NCBI GenBank assembly: GCA_028274465.1
Contig: CM051456.1
Coordinates: 116,576,880 to 116,640,879 of the forward strand
Origin: Plantago ovata
Taxonomy: Eukaryota > Streptophyta > Magnoliopsida > Lamiales > Plantaginaceae
Length of the DNA: 64,000 nt
Direction: 5' to 3'
Shown here piece after piece: positions 47,682 to 58,345 of the stretch (position 1 is the stretch's first letter; each line of letters begins with the position of its first letter). A model generated the notes under the pieces. The model was given only the letters and a program-made list of their open reading frames with translations. It searched no databases and was not told where the DNA came from. A program made the position numbers and the translations under genes.

Positions 47682-49235
47682 ATGACCGAATGTTAATATG
47701 GAGATGAAGAAGAATATGCATATGATATGTATTTACTTTCTAGGACTAGTAGGAACATAGTATTTTACTACTAGTATGCAGGTTTTATGCTGTAGTAATT
47801 GGGAATTAGGGGAGGTTTTTTTTTAAAAAAGAAAAAAGAAAAAAGAGAAGTATGTAGGGGGATCATATATATAACCTTAGGATTCCTCTGTTAGTATCAT
47901 CATCATCAGTCCCTTGTACAACTTTTTCCGTTGTAATTAAGACTGTACAAGTGGTGAAAATTGTAATGGACCTTTTCTAAGTATATATAAAAAGGCCCTT
48001 TGTCCTACTCCATCTCTCAGTTACTCCATTATTTATGTGTTTGTGCTTGTTCCTATTCATGCATTTATGATATCTGGTTCAATGTTTTATTCTAGTACGT
48101 ATAAACTTATTAATTTCAGTTCTCTTTAGATTCATACGGTCCAGTTTTGTTTACTCTATTCAAATTTAGTTAACTATTTTATATTCTACATATAGATTAT
48201 ATAGATTCTGTTCAATTCAATGTCAAATTGATAGTTGACTTTTGTTCTAACGAAAATAACAATAGCGTGCATACTGACGTGTTGAAGTTTTGTCAATAGA
48301 AATGTAGTACTCACTAATACTAAGGTAAAAGACCTAGTGTTTGGGATTAATTAGCACTAATAATGTGGACTAGTGTTTGGCCAGATACAGATGATGTTGA
48401 ACTATGTCACATGACTCTCCTGAGACTAAGTGTAATTTTTATTCACTGTCACAAGAGTAGCTCTAAAAATTCTTGTATTATCAATGTATCCTTGTCTTGC
48501 TGGTTTTGTTATTTTATTTCTGGTGAAAAGTATTTGCGTTTTTCAATTTGAGACTGATGTGGTTCAAGAGAATAAACAGGAAAACGAAATGGAGATACTC
48601 AAATGATAAATCGAAACTAAGATACCTGTGTACATGTGTCTCTTGAAAGTAGTTCATTCCAGCGGTAAAGAGAGGGTGCAATCATACTCAAAAGTCTTGC
48701 CTTTTGAGCACAAGGTTCTTTCACATGGTATGTTAATGGGCGGATTACTGGTGTACCATTTCATAAACAAATTGAACTACTAATCCAAACCCAACCTGAT
48801 CTTTCACGCTTGTTGATCGTGCGAAGTGTCTGCTATATGGCCGTATGAAAAATACTACTCTATTTGTATTTAGTGTGGAAATAAGATGTATTTTACGATT
48901 TGATGTATAATGTGGATATCATTAATTTAGGTTCTCTCGTTTCTATGACATGTATTCAAACTCGATAGGTTTGATTTGTTGTCTCTTTGAATTGATGGCC
49001 ACTTTTACTTGCTCTTAGTTCTTACGGAGTATATTTAAGTCTCTCGAGATAAAGCAGCAATTAGTAATATAATTTAGCGAACTACACAAGTATAGGAAAA
49101 TGCAGAAGAAAAAGAAGAGAGAACAACCTTAAAGTATTCAGGTTTGACTTGAGTGATCAAACTTTGATCCATGAATCCTATTTGTAATTTTGAAAAGTTG
49201 TAGTAAAAGGTTGTGAGTCTACTCACAAAGAGACA
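47682..49235. other. TPP 3' UTR and downstream intergenic
   Basis: The 3' UTR probably extends to about 47970 (TTGTAATTAAGACTGTACAAG; GTTGTAATT words); no canonical AATAAA was seen. About 48114-48262 (TTCTCTTTAGATTCATACGG ... TTTTGTTCTAACGAAAATAA) is a decayed TTCAG-type MITE. The remainder has no gene. Confidence 0.5.
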
Positions 49236-49239
49236 TGGA

Positions 49240-49760
49240 GATGTTTAACGAGGAATTTTCACTGCACTTATTGTTATGGGAATAAGGGTCATTACCCTCG
49301 AAGCCTCCCTCCCGCTTGGGCCAATACCCTCGAAACTAAATTCGTACAAGCAGGGCCAGGTCTTATTACTCCACCCTCGAAAGATCTTAAGGTCGAACCA
49401 AGGCACCTTGACTAAGCATGCCTCGGAAGGAACCATCCAAGTACCCACTTGTACCGATAGTCCTCCCCATTATCCCGATAAAGGAGACAAAGTGAAAGGC
49501 GGGTCCCACAAACGTATCCTCTATATACCCTCTTTACTATGCTTGCATGGAAACTTCTACACACTTACATTTATTATGCTGCCCATTTGTCATCTATTCA
49601 ACATTGAATTGCGCTCGACCAAACTCAGGTAGGTCGATCATCCTTACCCTTCCCTCTAATCTCCCCATTGCAGGTACACCTCAGCTCGTCTAATCCCCTT
49701 CAAACTCATGCCATTTGCTTTCATGGATTGAGAGATGATATCGTAACTCCCTAGACCGGA
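49240..49760. mobile_element. Possible LTR relic
   Basis: GC-richer block with CCCTCGAA repeated three times (about 49296, 49329 and 49374), a TATA-like CTATATACCC (49521) and no open frame of a known family. Composition fits a plant gypsy-type LTR, old and broken. Ends not found. Confidence 0.35.
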
Positions 49761-50140
49761 ATTACCCTCATCACTTATATTGTTTAAGTTTTTGAACAAT
49801 GACATATAATGTCTACTATTTTGTTTGTTCTATCCGTTGAAGTTTATGGCACAATCTTTTTACAAATTGAGAACAATTGACTCATGGCCAATGAAACCAG
49901 GGATCCCATGAAACCATGACCCAAGCTTGACTCAATTATAAAAGGGCGGGGACTAGTTTCTGAACAATCATATTATAGTGATCCAATTTAGTCAAGATCG
50001 TTCTTTGATAGTTTGTCATGCTACACATGAACTAAGTGTCCACCAGGAATTACTACTCCATAAAGGAAGGATTGGTCGTGTTAGACAACATAAGAAATCG
50101 ACGTCAAGAAGAAAAATAACAAATTCATAGTTTTCGAAAA
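49761..50140. other. Intergenic
   Basis: No gene or bounded repeat seen. Confidence 0.5.
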
Positions 50141-50145
50141 GTATT

Positions 50146-51120
50146 TTTATTCAAAACATAGATAATGGGCATCGCCCAAATGTGATGGTACTTGCACTTC
50201 TTTCAGAGCATTCTCTTAACTGTTGTTTCCGTAACTCACCAAACTCCGGTCTGGGTTGAAGAATTTGTATCCATAACTCTTGTTTTTTCCATTTTTGGAA
50301 GTACCTTCCACTGTTCCCAGAGTTCCTTTGCCAACTTCCATGATTTTCATCCTGGCGATATCCACCTTGATTTCTGACCCAGTTTACTTATACGATGGAG
50401 ATGTTCTTCTGCCTTGCCCCAGGTAATCTACACAAATTCGCTCCATGCGCAAAGCTGTAGCTGATTTCACGAAATTCTCCAAATTGAGTGCTTTCGGGTG
50501 AAGCACTCATCCTCATTTGCTTCATCTTATCTAAAAATCGTTTCGAAGAGGGTCTAGTAACTTCCTCCGCCATTCCTGCTCCCCCTTTTCGAGGCTTCTC
50601 TTTGCCTCTTACATTCTTGTGTCTCGGTGCTACATCAAGATTATCTATTGCAACCTCGATCTCTGCAGTTGTATTGTTCATCATCTATCCTCACAGGCTC
50701 ATGTTGAGAAATTGATCAACTAAATGTGCAGAACAAGTAAGTTCTGCTTAACATGCAATTGAGGGGTTTTATGGTTTTTGAAACTACTTCAGAACATCAT
50801 TCAAACCATAAAATCAAACACACAACTAAACACCCTATGACACCAACACACATCAATTTATGCATCATATAGAGACCCACATAAATGTGTACAAAACATT
50901 CTAAAACACTGAATGAAATCGTGTTTGGTCTGAACACTCACACATGGAGAGATAGCTTACCGCCAGTACTTTTATGTACTGTAAGGGTAATCCTCTGAAT
51001 CAGAAAACTGCCTATGTCGCTTGCGGTTGATCACTCACAAGGGACAATGGAACTGCCAATATAGCCGGCGGTCAAGGGTCGTCACTTCCTTGAGCACTGA
51101 CAAGGGACGGTGGAACTGTA
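50146..51120 (-). other. Unrecognised gene-like transcription unit
   Basis: On the minus strand a possible leader exon (about 51115-50961) ends at GGCG|GTAAGC, an intron runs 50960-50720 to a TTTAG acceptor, and an exon then carries a 98-codon frame (50684-50388). A polyadenylation-type AATAAA lies at 50146-50151 just before sequence change. A second frame (about 50368-50216; ARMKIMEVGKGTLGTVEG, KSYGYKFFNPDRSLVSYG) also looks protein-like but is in another frame. The leader contains two copies of a (A)AGGGACRRTGGAACTG word. It may be a small gene, a captured gene fragment or a broken gene. Confidence 0.4.
50388..50684 (-). CDS. Hypothetical 98-residue protein
   Basis: Starts MMNNTTAEIEVAIDNLDV, then a basic, Gly/Lys-rich middle (RHKNVRGKEKPRKGGAG) and SSKRFLDKMKQMRMSASPES. 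No domain, signal peptide or membrane segment is recognised. The basic middle could be a nuclear-localisation-like stretch. It is the only sizeable frame of the gene-like unit with splice and poly(A)-type signals around it. It may be a remnant. Confidence 0.35.
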   Translation of the reverse strand: MMNNTTAEIEVAIDNLDVAPRHKNVRGKEKPRKGGAGMAEEVTRPSSKRFLDKMKQMRMSASPESTQFGEFREISYSFAHGANLCRLPGARQKNISIV

Positions 51121-52320
51121 TATAAATCAATAATGAGAGTATTCACTGGCGTATAACATTTTACTTTGTATGAAGGCACTCCTGTTTGCTCGGGCTGATC
51201 AACAAATAAACTAAACTCGAAATTACTTTGAAACTAACGTGTTTAGCTAGATGGAATTTTGAGTTACAAACTTACAACATAAATGGAATCGAAAGACAAT
51301 GGTTTACGGTACTTGAAAACATCCGAATATGAGGGAAAAGTGGGAGACAACACCCAAAAACCGTCTAGTAAAGTAGTGGGGGGCAGTTTTGCCCCCTAAC
51401 TGGTTGGACAACGGTCCAGCGAGTGTTGCAACCTTCGAACTCTTACAGGGGTATTTTTGTCTTTTCAACTCCTTCATTTCTTGATTATTTTCCTTTGTGA
51501 GACTCGTTGAAACCTTATTCGAACATCAAATAATATTTGAGTCGTGGCTAACCATCATTCTAAGCTCCAAACAAGTTTTCGATTTTCCTTCTTTTTGACT
51601 CAAAAATCATATTTTCATTAGAAACCTACAAATATGACGTATGAAACAAAACAAATAAAAGAGCACAAGTGAAAACGAACTAAAATACATGCAAAGGATG
51701 AGGTGAACATAGTAAATTTAGCATTATCTACATACCAATAATATCCTCTCTCTCAACATTACACTGAAACCTACGATGGGACCAACATCTAAGGTGAGGA
51801 TTAGTATGCCCCCAAGGTATAATTAATCATATCAATTCATAAACCTCGTCAAGAGACGTTCCCGTAATCACACTATTGCCAAAAGAATCCTCGAGCAACT
51901 AGCTAGATCCTTAGCAATTTAATAATTTCCCATAAATATCTTCGTACTGGAGTCTGGACTCTGGACAATATATATATACGGTCTTCTTGTTTACTAGTCC
52001 TAAAAAAGGTTATGAGTATAGGGGCTTATTAAACGTAGTAGCAATTTTACTAAACGTTGGAAATTTATTAGTAATTTGCAAAAAATATCATATTTTTAAT
52101 ATTTTACAAATAAGTCACAAATTTATTAAATACACACAAATTACAACTAACACAATTTCATACGTTCATTACTTCCTTCTCCACAACAAATTCTTCAGAA
52201 ACAATCTCTTCTGAATACAAATTTTCAACATGGAATGACCACCTTAGACTGAAGAATGGTCGAAGTATGAAAATTATGAGGTAAGATTACTGATTTTATG
52301 TGTATTAAGCCTTTTTTTTT
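51121..52320. other. Intergenic left of the composite MULE
   Basis: No gene seen. 51600-51990 is retroposon-tail-like. 52000-52110 carries TAGTAATTTGCAAAAAATAT-type AT sequence that could belong to the outer part of the MULE, but no partner was found on the right. Confidence 0.4.
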
Positions 52321-52337
52321 TTTTTTTTTGTAAACCG

Positions 52338-52425
52338 TAGCAGGCAAGCTAGCCTGCTGCTAATCGCTAGCAGCCCGCGGCCTGCTGCTACACGCGGGCC
52401 TGCTGCTCGCTTGTAGGCCCGTTTT
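52338..52425. repeat. GCAGGC/GCCTGC palindrome cassette
   Basis: GC-rich island in AT-rich DNA made of inverted words: GCAGGCAAGCTAGCCTGCTG, GCTAGCAGCCCGCGGCCTGC, ACGCGGGCCTGCTGC. It lies just outside the left (AT)n tract of the composite MULE and has no counterpart on the right side. Confidence 0.75.
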
Positions 52426-52450
52426 TATTATTATTATTATTATTTTTTTG

Positions 52451-52456
<6 letters not shown>

Positions 52457-52535
<79 letters not shown>

Positions 52536-52542
52536 ATATATA

Positions 52543-52583
<41 letters not shown>

Positions 52584-52587
52584 ATAT
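52457..52587. repeat. (AT)n tract left of the MULE inverted repeat
   Basis: About 130 bp of AT units with three TCTATA interruptions near the right end. Confidence 0.95.
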
Positions 52588-52676
52588 CCAATTACATCAA
52601 ACTTCAAATTGTTATATTAATTGATCTTCATATTTTATTGATTCACACATTTGATTTTCATTTATGATATATATGT
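52585..52676 (+). repeat. Left inverted repeat of composite MULE
   Basis: Reads TATCCAATTACATCAAACTT inward, then ATTGATCTTCATATTTTATT and CACATTTGATTTTCA. Paired with 57104-57196. Confidence 0.9.
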
Positions 52677-52810
52677 TGTTGCTTCTGTCTTTTTTTTTTA
52701 CAAATTATTAGAACAAATGTACGTATTTATCTCATATATTCAATTTATTGATTAGTATACATTTTTATTTTCAGGTTAATGATGATGGGAATGATTAGGA
52801 GCAAGATCAT

Positions 52811-54361
52811 ATGTATGATGACATGAATTACTTGTTCAATAGTCTTGGAGAATTTTCTACAAGAATAGCCGCAGAAGATGAAGTTAGGCGAATTGGACGG
52901 GAAAATCACATGTACTTCACAGTTGTCACAGCACATGCAAATCGGATTTACCTTGGTTGTGAACGTAGTGGGAAGTACAGAGCGACGACGAGTAAAAATG
53001 TCAATGTTGTGAGTCGCCATTCAAGTGGGACGAAGAAGAATGAATGTCCCTTTCAGTTGAAACTAAAAAGAAATTGTGATAATGGTTCATGGGTTGTACA
53101 GACAAGCGAGAATAGAGGGAGGCATAACCACACACTTGGGAAGCACCCTAGTTGGCATACATCGGCGGCAAAGTTGAGCGAACCGGAGCTAGAACACATA
53201 CGTAAGTTGTATATGACTCGAACGAAACCAAAGAGTATCCTGCAAGAGGTAAAGTTGTTGAATGAAGATAATGTGAGCAATATCAGACATGTGTACACTG
53301 AAATTCACAAAAACAAGAACAAGGATAGGGATGGGCTAACCATGATGCAATACTTTCTGAAGTTACTCTCCGATCACCATTACTATCATAATGAGCGAAA
53401 GGAACCAGGTAATAATCATGTTGGTGAAGTTTTTTTTGCTCACCATCATAGAGTTGATTTGGTTCGACTATATCCTTATGTTATTCTCTTGGATGCCACA
53501 TATGCAACAAATCTATATAATATGTCTTTGGTTCAAGTGATGGGTTTATTGCCAACCGGTAAGAATTTTCATGTTGCATTTGCATGCATCTACCATGAAA
53601 AGGAGGATAGCTATGTGTGGATAATGAGAGAGTTGAAGAAATTTTTTAGTGTTGTTGAGTATCCATGTGTTTTTGTTACAGATAGAGAGCAAGCCCTTAT
53701 GAACGCCATTGATATTGTTTTTCCGGAGAGTGGTCGTCTACTTTGTAGGCGACACATTTCAGAATGTGTACATAAGAATTTTGTTAAATACTCTGGAAGT
53801 CGAAAGTATGAGAGGGCAGTTAGGGCAAGGTGGAAGAAGGTTGTGAACTCACAAAGTGTTGATGAATATGAAAAACATGTGGATGAGCTACTTTATACTT
53901 GGAGATTCTTACCACTATTTGGAGAGTATGTCAAGAAGACATGGTGTGATCCGCATCATGAAAATTTTGTGTCGTACTGGACAAGAAAATATCTACATTT
54001 TGGAACTCAAACAACCAACAGGTACCATTGACTCAATTTTCTTAATTTCCTATTGTCCTTTCATTATCGTAAAAGCACACCACTTGAATAAATTTATCAT
54101 ATTCAATTATGCAATCTTTAATATTATTGCAGGGTAGAAAGTGCGCATGCTCAACTGAAGTCCTGGATTAGAAATGCGAGGAGTAATTTTCCTACCATTT
54201 TTTTGAAGATCCACGAGATTGTTGAAGATGAATTGAATCATATTAGATCTGATTTCGAGCTGAATAGAACGAAGGAGTCTCATCATTGTAGAGCAAATTT
54301 GTTGTTTCGAAGGCTTGGTGGGATTGTTTCGCATGATGCAATAGAGAGAGGGAAAGTATGA
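52811..54361 (+). CDS. MULE transposase, FAR1-finger / DDE type, two exons
   Basis: Catalyses cut-and-paste transposition of Mutator-like elements. Exon 1 is 52811-54021 and exon 2 is 54133-54361; the GT-AG intron joins TTN-R-VESAHAQLK in frame, giving about 479 residues. Residues about 30-110 form a FAR1-type WRKY-GCM1 zinc finger (Cys50, Cys79, His105, His107). The MULE catalytic core follows: YVILLDATYATNLY (Asp228), FVTDREQALMNAI (Asp291), LLCRRHISECV, and NRVESAHAQLK (Glu406), the expected D-D-E order. The frame is open throughout. Odd: after FRRLGGIVSHDAIERGK the protein stops, whereas FAR1-like transposases normally continue about 100 residues into a SWIM zinc finger (CxCx(n)CxH). No SWIM motif was found before the PMD gene ends at 54686, so the C-terminus is either lost or lies in an unseen exon. 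The upstream AG at 52775 could also join a leader exon. Confidence 0.9.
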
Positions 54362-54685
54362 TGAACTCTTGTTAGTTTTTCGTAGAATAGTTTTTCACAT
54401 TTCTGATTTACGATTGCAATATCTTATACAATTTTTCTAATTATTTAGAATCCCCATTATTTATTTTTATGGTTAGTTTTTGTAAAATAGTGGCATTGCA
54501 ATAACACAAACTAACATTCGAAACACCCATAGAATAATAATTCAAGTCTCACAAACATAAACTAACATCCAAAAAATAATAATTTAGGTCCAAAACAAAC
54601 ACATAGAAAAATACAAACATCAAAGGGTTCGAGTATCCGGAACACAAATTAAACTAAAACATAAAAGACACGGTCATTGTAGTGC

Positions 54686-56850
54686 CTAATCAACTATCCT
54701 ACGAGGCTTCTTGACTAGCATACGGGACAGTTGATGCACAAGGTTTTTCATGTCATCATAAGTGGGAGATGGATTGGTCTGCGGATGGAATGGGGCGACC
54801 ATATCCGTGATAGTCATAAGCAATTCCGCTTCAGAATTCTTATCCTGAACTGCATTCTGGACAACCTCTCTATTTACCTTGGGATGTGTCCTAGGAATAT
54901 ACCAAAGTAGGTAATCAGTAGTATCACTCTCAATTTGAAATGTATTAAGCCTCACAGACCTGAAAGATTAAGATACATATAGTTAGTCATAATGGTCTTC
55001 AAATGAAAATTTTTAAATAGACCATTTAAATTTGCATGTAGTCATAGTTACCTCTGTGATAGGTTGCATAAGTGGCTCCGCCATTTCAAAAACATGGTTC
55101 GGTCGACATGGTGTTCCAGAATGTATTGACGTGGTGTCTCTGTCCTCACAGCTTTTACTGGATGAATTGGTGCGAATGGAATAGACTGTCCATATCCAAA
55201 CTGTCTCATGACAAGATCTTGGCATATATGGCTCGGTGTAACTCCGACAATGTAGAATACCCTCAAACAGTGTTATCGGAACTTCCTGGGAAGGGTTGTC
55301 CCCAAATGGTGTCCAGTTCACCTGAGTACGAAACAAAATTGTACATTTGACGATAATATTCAAACAGAACTAAAGTCAGAATTCAAGTAAACTAGGAAAC
55401 TTACTTGGTTGGCAGGCAACACGTCCAAATGAATACGGATAGACTTCAGTAATGATTCCTGCTCAGCTAGTCGGTTTGGGGACGGTATCCATCTTTTTGC
55501 CCAAGGACCATCTACCACATTTGTTCTTCCCCTTGGACGAAAAGGCGGGAAGTATTCATAAATCCAAGCCTGTAATTAATGCATTGTATGTTAATTCAAT
55601 AATAAGTATTATAACGACAACATTAGAAAAAAAGCATTGACGCTGACGCTAACCTGTAGAAGTGTGAGACAACCAGCAATGTTGGTGCATCCAGCTCGTG
55701 ATGCCTCTCCGAGTTGTCTGTACAAGTTGGCCAATGTAGCTGCACCCCATGCATAGTTCTAAACACCATCAGTTTCATGTAGAAACTCTAGAAAACCGGC
55801 GTGGACAAGAGTGGTTGTCTTATCAACGAACAATGTCGTGCCAAGGAGCCACAACAAGTACGTTGAAAATACAGAGTTGTTGTTCAAATTACCCTGTTTT
55901 AGGCGCTTCTCCAATACATCAAACCCACACCGACCATGCTTCCAACCAAGTTCCCTTCCCAATTTGTCATCCAAAGGCAATTCCAACAGAAGTCCCATAT
56001 CTGTCATCAAACCCTCAGTCGTGCGACTAGAAATCACAAGCTTACCAGTCACGGGGATCTGTAGAATATACCATACATCGTGTAAAGTGATGGTCATCTC
56101 ACCGAATGGCATGTGAAAGGAGTTGGTCTCAGGCTGCCATCTCTCAACAAAAGCTGATATAAGAGCGTGGTCAATAGACTTGTACATACAGTCCTTCAGG
56201 TGGTATAGCCTACTTTCCTTCAACCATGTCAATACATCATAATTTGCGTCTTTTTCTGGGATAGAGAGATTTTTTGATCTTGCATGTCTTGAATGACAAT
56301 GCAAGCACCTAAGGACCTATAAAAAAAAAAACATGTTACAACAATATTAAATATTATGTGACCAACATAATAATTCAAGTCTCACAAACATAAAATTGAC
56401 TGACCTCCCCCTTATGACATATTTGGTATGCAATATGGTGTTTGAACGAAGGCAATAACTCCTTTAGTACTGGCCCTCCATCAACTCCCAAACTCATCGG
56501 GCTACCATGCACATTACCCTCCATGTCACCATGAATATGTTCTCTCGGCCCTAATAAAGTAAAAATTAAAAAGAAGAACCTAAAAAATATTAACTGATAA
56601 AATCACAAGAAATTGAATTACCTTGCAAATTATCATAAGTTTCTTCATCGTCTTCCTCATCCCTAGCAATCTCATGGTGATTAATCCCTTTACCTTTACT
56701 GCGAAGGTTATCAAGATATGCATCTCTCTCCATATCTTTAAGTGTACCACTAGATATCGAAGTATCATCATCATCGGAACTATCCACCATGGTCTCAGTT
56801 GCACGTGCAGACTGTTCATGCACTTGGGTACTCTCACTTTCCTGCTCCAT
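54686..56850 (-). pseudogene. Plant mobile domain (PMD) protein gene carried by the MULE, broken
   Basis: Minus-strand exons by splice signals: 56850-56622, 56550-56405, 56316-55654, 55569-55405, 55321-55052, 54959-54686, all GT-AG. Exon 1 is acidic (SSDDDDTSI, EDDEETYDN). Exon 3 has the PMD core: ISAFVERWQPETNSFHMPFG, EMTITLHDVWYILQIPVTGK and, later, NYAWGAATLANLYRQLGEAS. Exons 4-5 add YEYFPPFRPRGR, AEQESLLKSIRIHLDV and DLVMRQFGYGQSIPF, as in plant PMD proteins. Two breaks are visible: an in-frame TAG at 55759-55761 before NYAWGAA, and a one-base frame offset in exon 5 near 55270. An upstream ATG at 56996 (MDKGGKKGYWEGVGVGRLQG) is in a different frame, perhaps a third. Its 3' end converges on the transposase with a gap of about 325 bp. 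Host MAIN/MAIL-type PMD proteins are nuclear; the role of TE-borne copies is not known. Confidence 0.82.
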
Positions 56851-57103
56851 GTCATCCCTCGTAGCACTTGCTTTGGCCTCAACAGGAAGCCACGTCCTTC
56901 TTCTGCACGCTTACGGTTTGATTGAGTAACAACCCTTCCTTGCAAGCGTCCAACACCAACACCTTCCCAATATCCTTTCTTTCCACCCTTATCCATCTAT
57001 AAATACAACAAAGTAAGATTAGAATGAACAATCAATATCTCTACAACTACGTATATATACAACAAGTCATTAATTTATTATCAAATTATAAGGGGGCAAT
57101 AGA

Positions 57104-57191
57104 AACACATATATCATAAGTGAAAATCAAATGTGTGCATCAATAAAATATGAAGATCAATTAATATAACAAGTTGAAGTTTGATGTAATT

Positions 57192-57196
<5 letters not shown>
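57104..57196 (-). repeat. Right inverted repeat of composite MULE
   Basis: Inverse of the left repeat with a handful of substitutions. The pairing ends inward at ATATAT / ACATATATCATAAG. Confidence 0.9.

Positions 57197-57246
<50 letters not shown>
57193..57246. repeat. (AT)n tract right of the MULE inverted repeat
   Basis: About 26 AT units, then an A-rich stretch to 57295. It mirrors the left tract. Confidence 0.95.
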
Positions 57247-57252
<6 letters not shown>

Positions 57253-57900
57253 AAAAAAAAAATTAAAAAAATAAAATAAAAATAATTAAAAAAAGAACAG
57301 GAATTACATCAAATTACATCAAACTATTCAGTTTATAGATAGATTCAGTTTAGATCAATTTGATTTTTACTTTTTTTTCATTTTATCATTCTGATTTTAC
57401 TTTTTTAGATAAAAATAACATAATCTAATACACTCTTATCAATCATACTATTTATTTTAATTATCGTAAAGGCTTTTTCAATAATTTTTTTTGAATCGGC
57501 TAATAATTTTATTAATAATACTGCGAGTATCCAGTCATCGAATTTATAATTTACACTTTTGTTATACTCAGATTTGAATTTTACTTTTCGTTGTCTGTTC
57601 CTTTCTAGTTAGTGTGTTCTCTTGACGGATATCCATAGATTCATAACGTTAGAGCCATTCAAATTATTCCAAATGTTGCTAAAATTTTATAAATGTGTAT
57701 TTTGTTTTCAAAATTCTGAAATTCTTAGGAATAAACCCGTCTTTCCTCTGCTATATAGTTTCCATAATCATAATTAACTTGCAAGATTCTGACGCATAAT
57801 TCCATGATAACACTTTAATCAACCATGAAGTGTTTTATTTTTCAAAAGGAAAAATGACTAATCGAATACTAATTTAAAAACTAAAAACACCAAAACACTA
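57247..57900. other. Intergenic right of the composite MULE
   Basis: AATTACATCAAATTACATCAAAC (two short tandem words from the inner terminus) lies at about 57303-57326, just outside the right AT tract. Otherwise AT-rich with no gene. Confidence 0.45.
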
Positions 57901-58345
57901 CCGGTACGTTTGGTCACTTTGATCCCCAAGACCATGAAATCTATGCCAATTATGGAGCTCATTAATTGAGTTTTATGTTTGGAGTTCAATTCCAAAATAG
58001 ATCCAGTACTATTCATCCCAAAACTCTACTTGAGATTTTTTTTCTTTTTTCTTTCCTTTTCTATTTTTTTTTTCTTCAGATTTTGACTTTTTTAAATTTA
58101 CTTTTAATTTTATTTTACATCCACAAATAAAACCTCCCCCACATATTCTTCTTAAATTCCATACCTGGTACAAAACAAAAAAACATTCATTCTTAAACCT
58201 AATTATTACCCTACTCTATACATCTATTTTTCCCTAAATTTAACTACAAACACAATTCCTCTCCATCTCCTTAATAGACTTTACTATTCCTCTTTAATTT
58301 TTTTTTACCAAATTGAGTTTTGGAATCGAGCTCCAAACAACTAAT
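57901..58345. mobile_element. MITE, CGGTACGTTTGG family, copy 1
   Basis: Starts CCGGTACGTTTGGTCACTTT and ends inverted GTTTGGAGCTCGATTCCAAA. The interior shares ordered words with copy 2 (TACCTGGTACAAA, AATTATTACC, CTATACATCTATTTTTC, AACTACAAACACAATT). Non-coding. Confidence 0.7.

Larger units (their letters stand above)
52585..57196. mobile_element. Composite MULE with FAR1-type transposase and PMD gene
   Basis: Inverted repeats of about 92 bp (52585-52676 and 57104-57196) agree at about 95 percent by eye; each starts at an (AT)n tract with TATCCAATTACATCAAAC reading inward. Between them are a plus-strand MULE transposase (52811-54361) and a converging minus-strand plant-mobile-domain gene (56850-54686). 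A short word AATAATTCAAGTCTCACAAA recurs between the genes (about 54536) and in a PMD intron (about 56370). Outer ends beyond the AT tracts and a 9-bp duplication could not be fixed, so the true element may be larger. Confidence 0.8.

Noticed and set aside
53053-53298. Minus-strand frame across the transposase
   Set aside because: It is antisense to the FAR1-finger coding region, which has clear motifs.
55072-56116. Plus-strand open frames at 55072, 55749 and 55811
   Set aside because: They are shadows of the minus-strand PMD exons, which show PMD motifs and splice sites.
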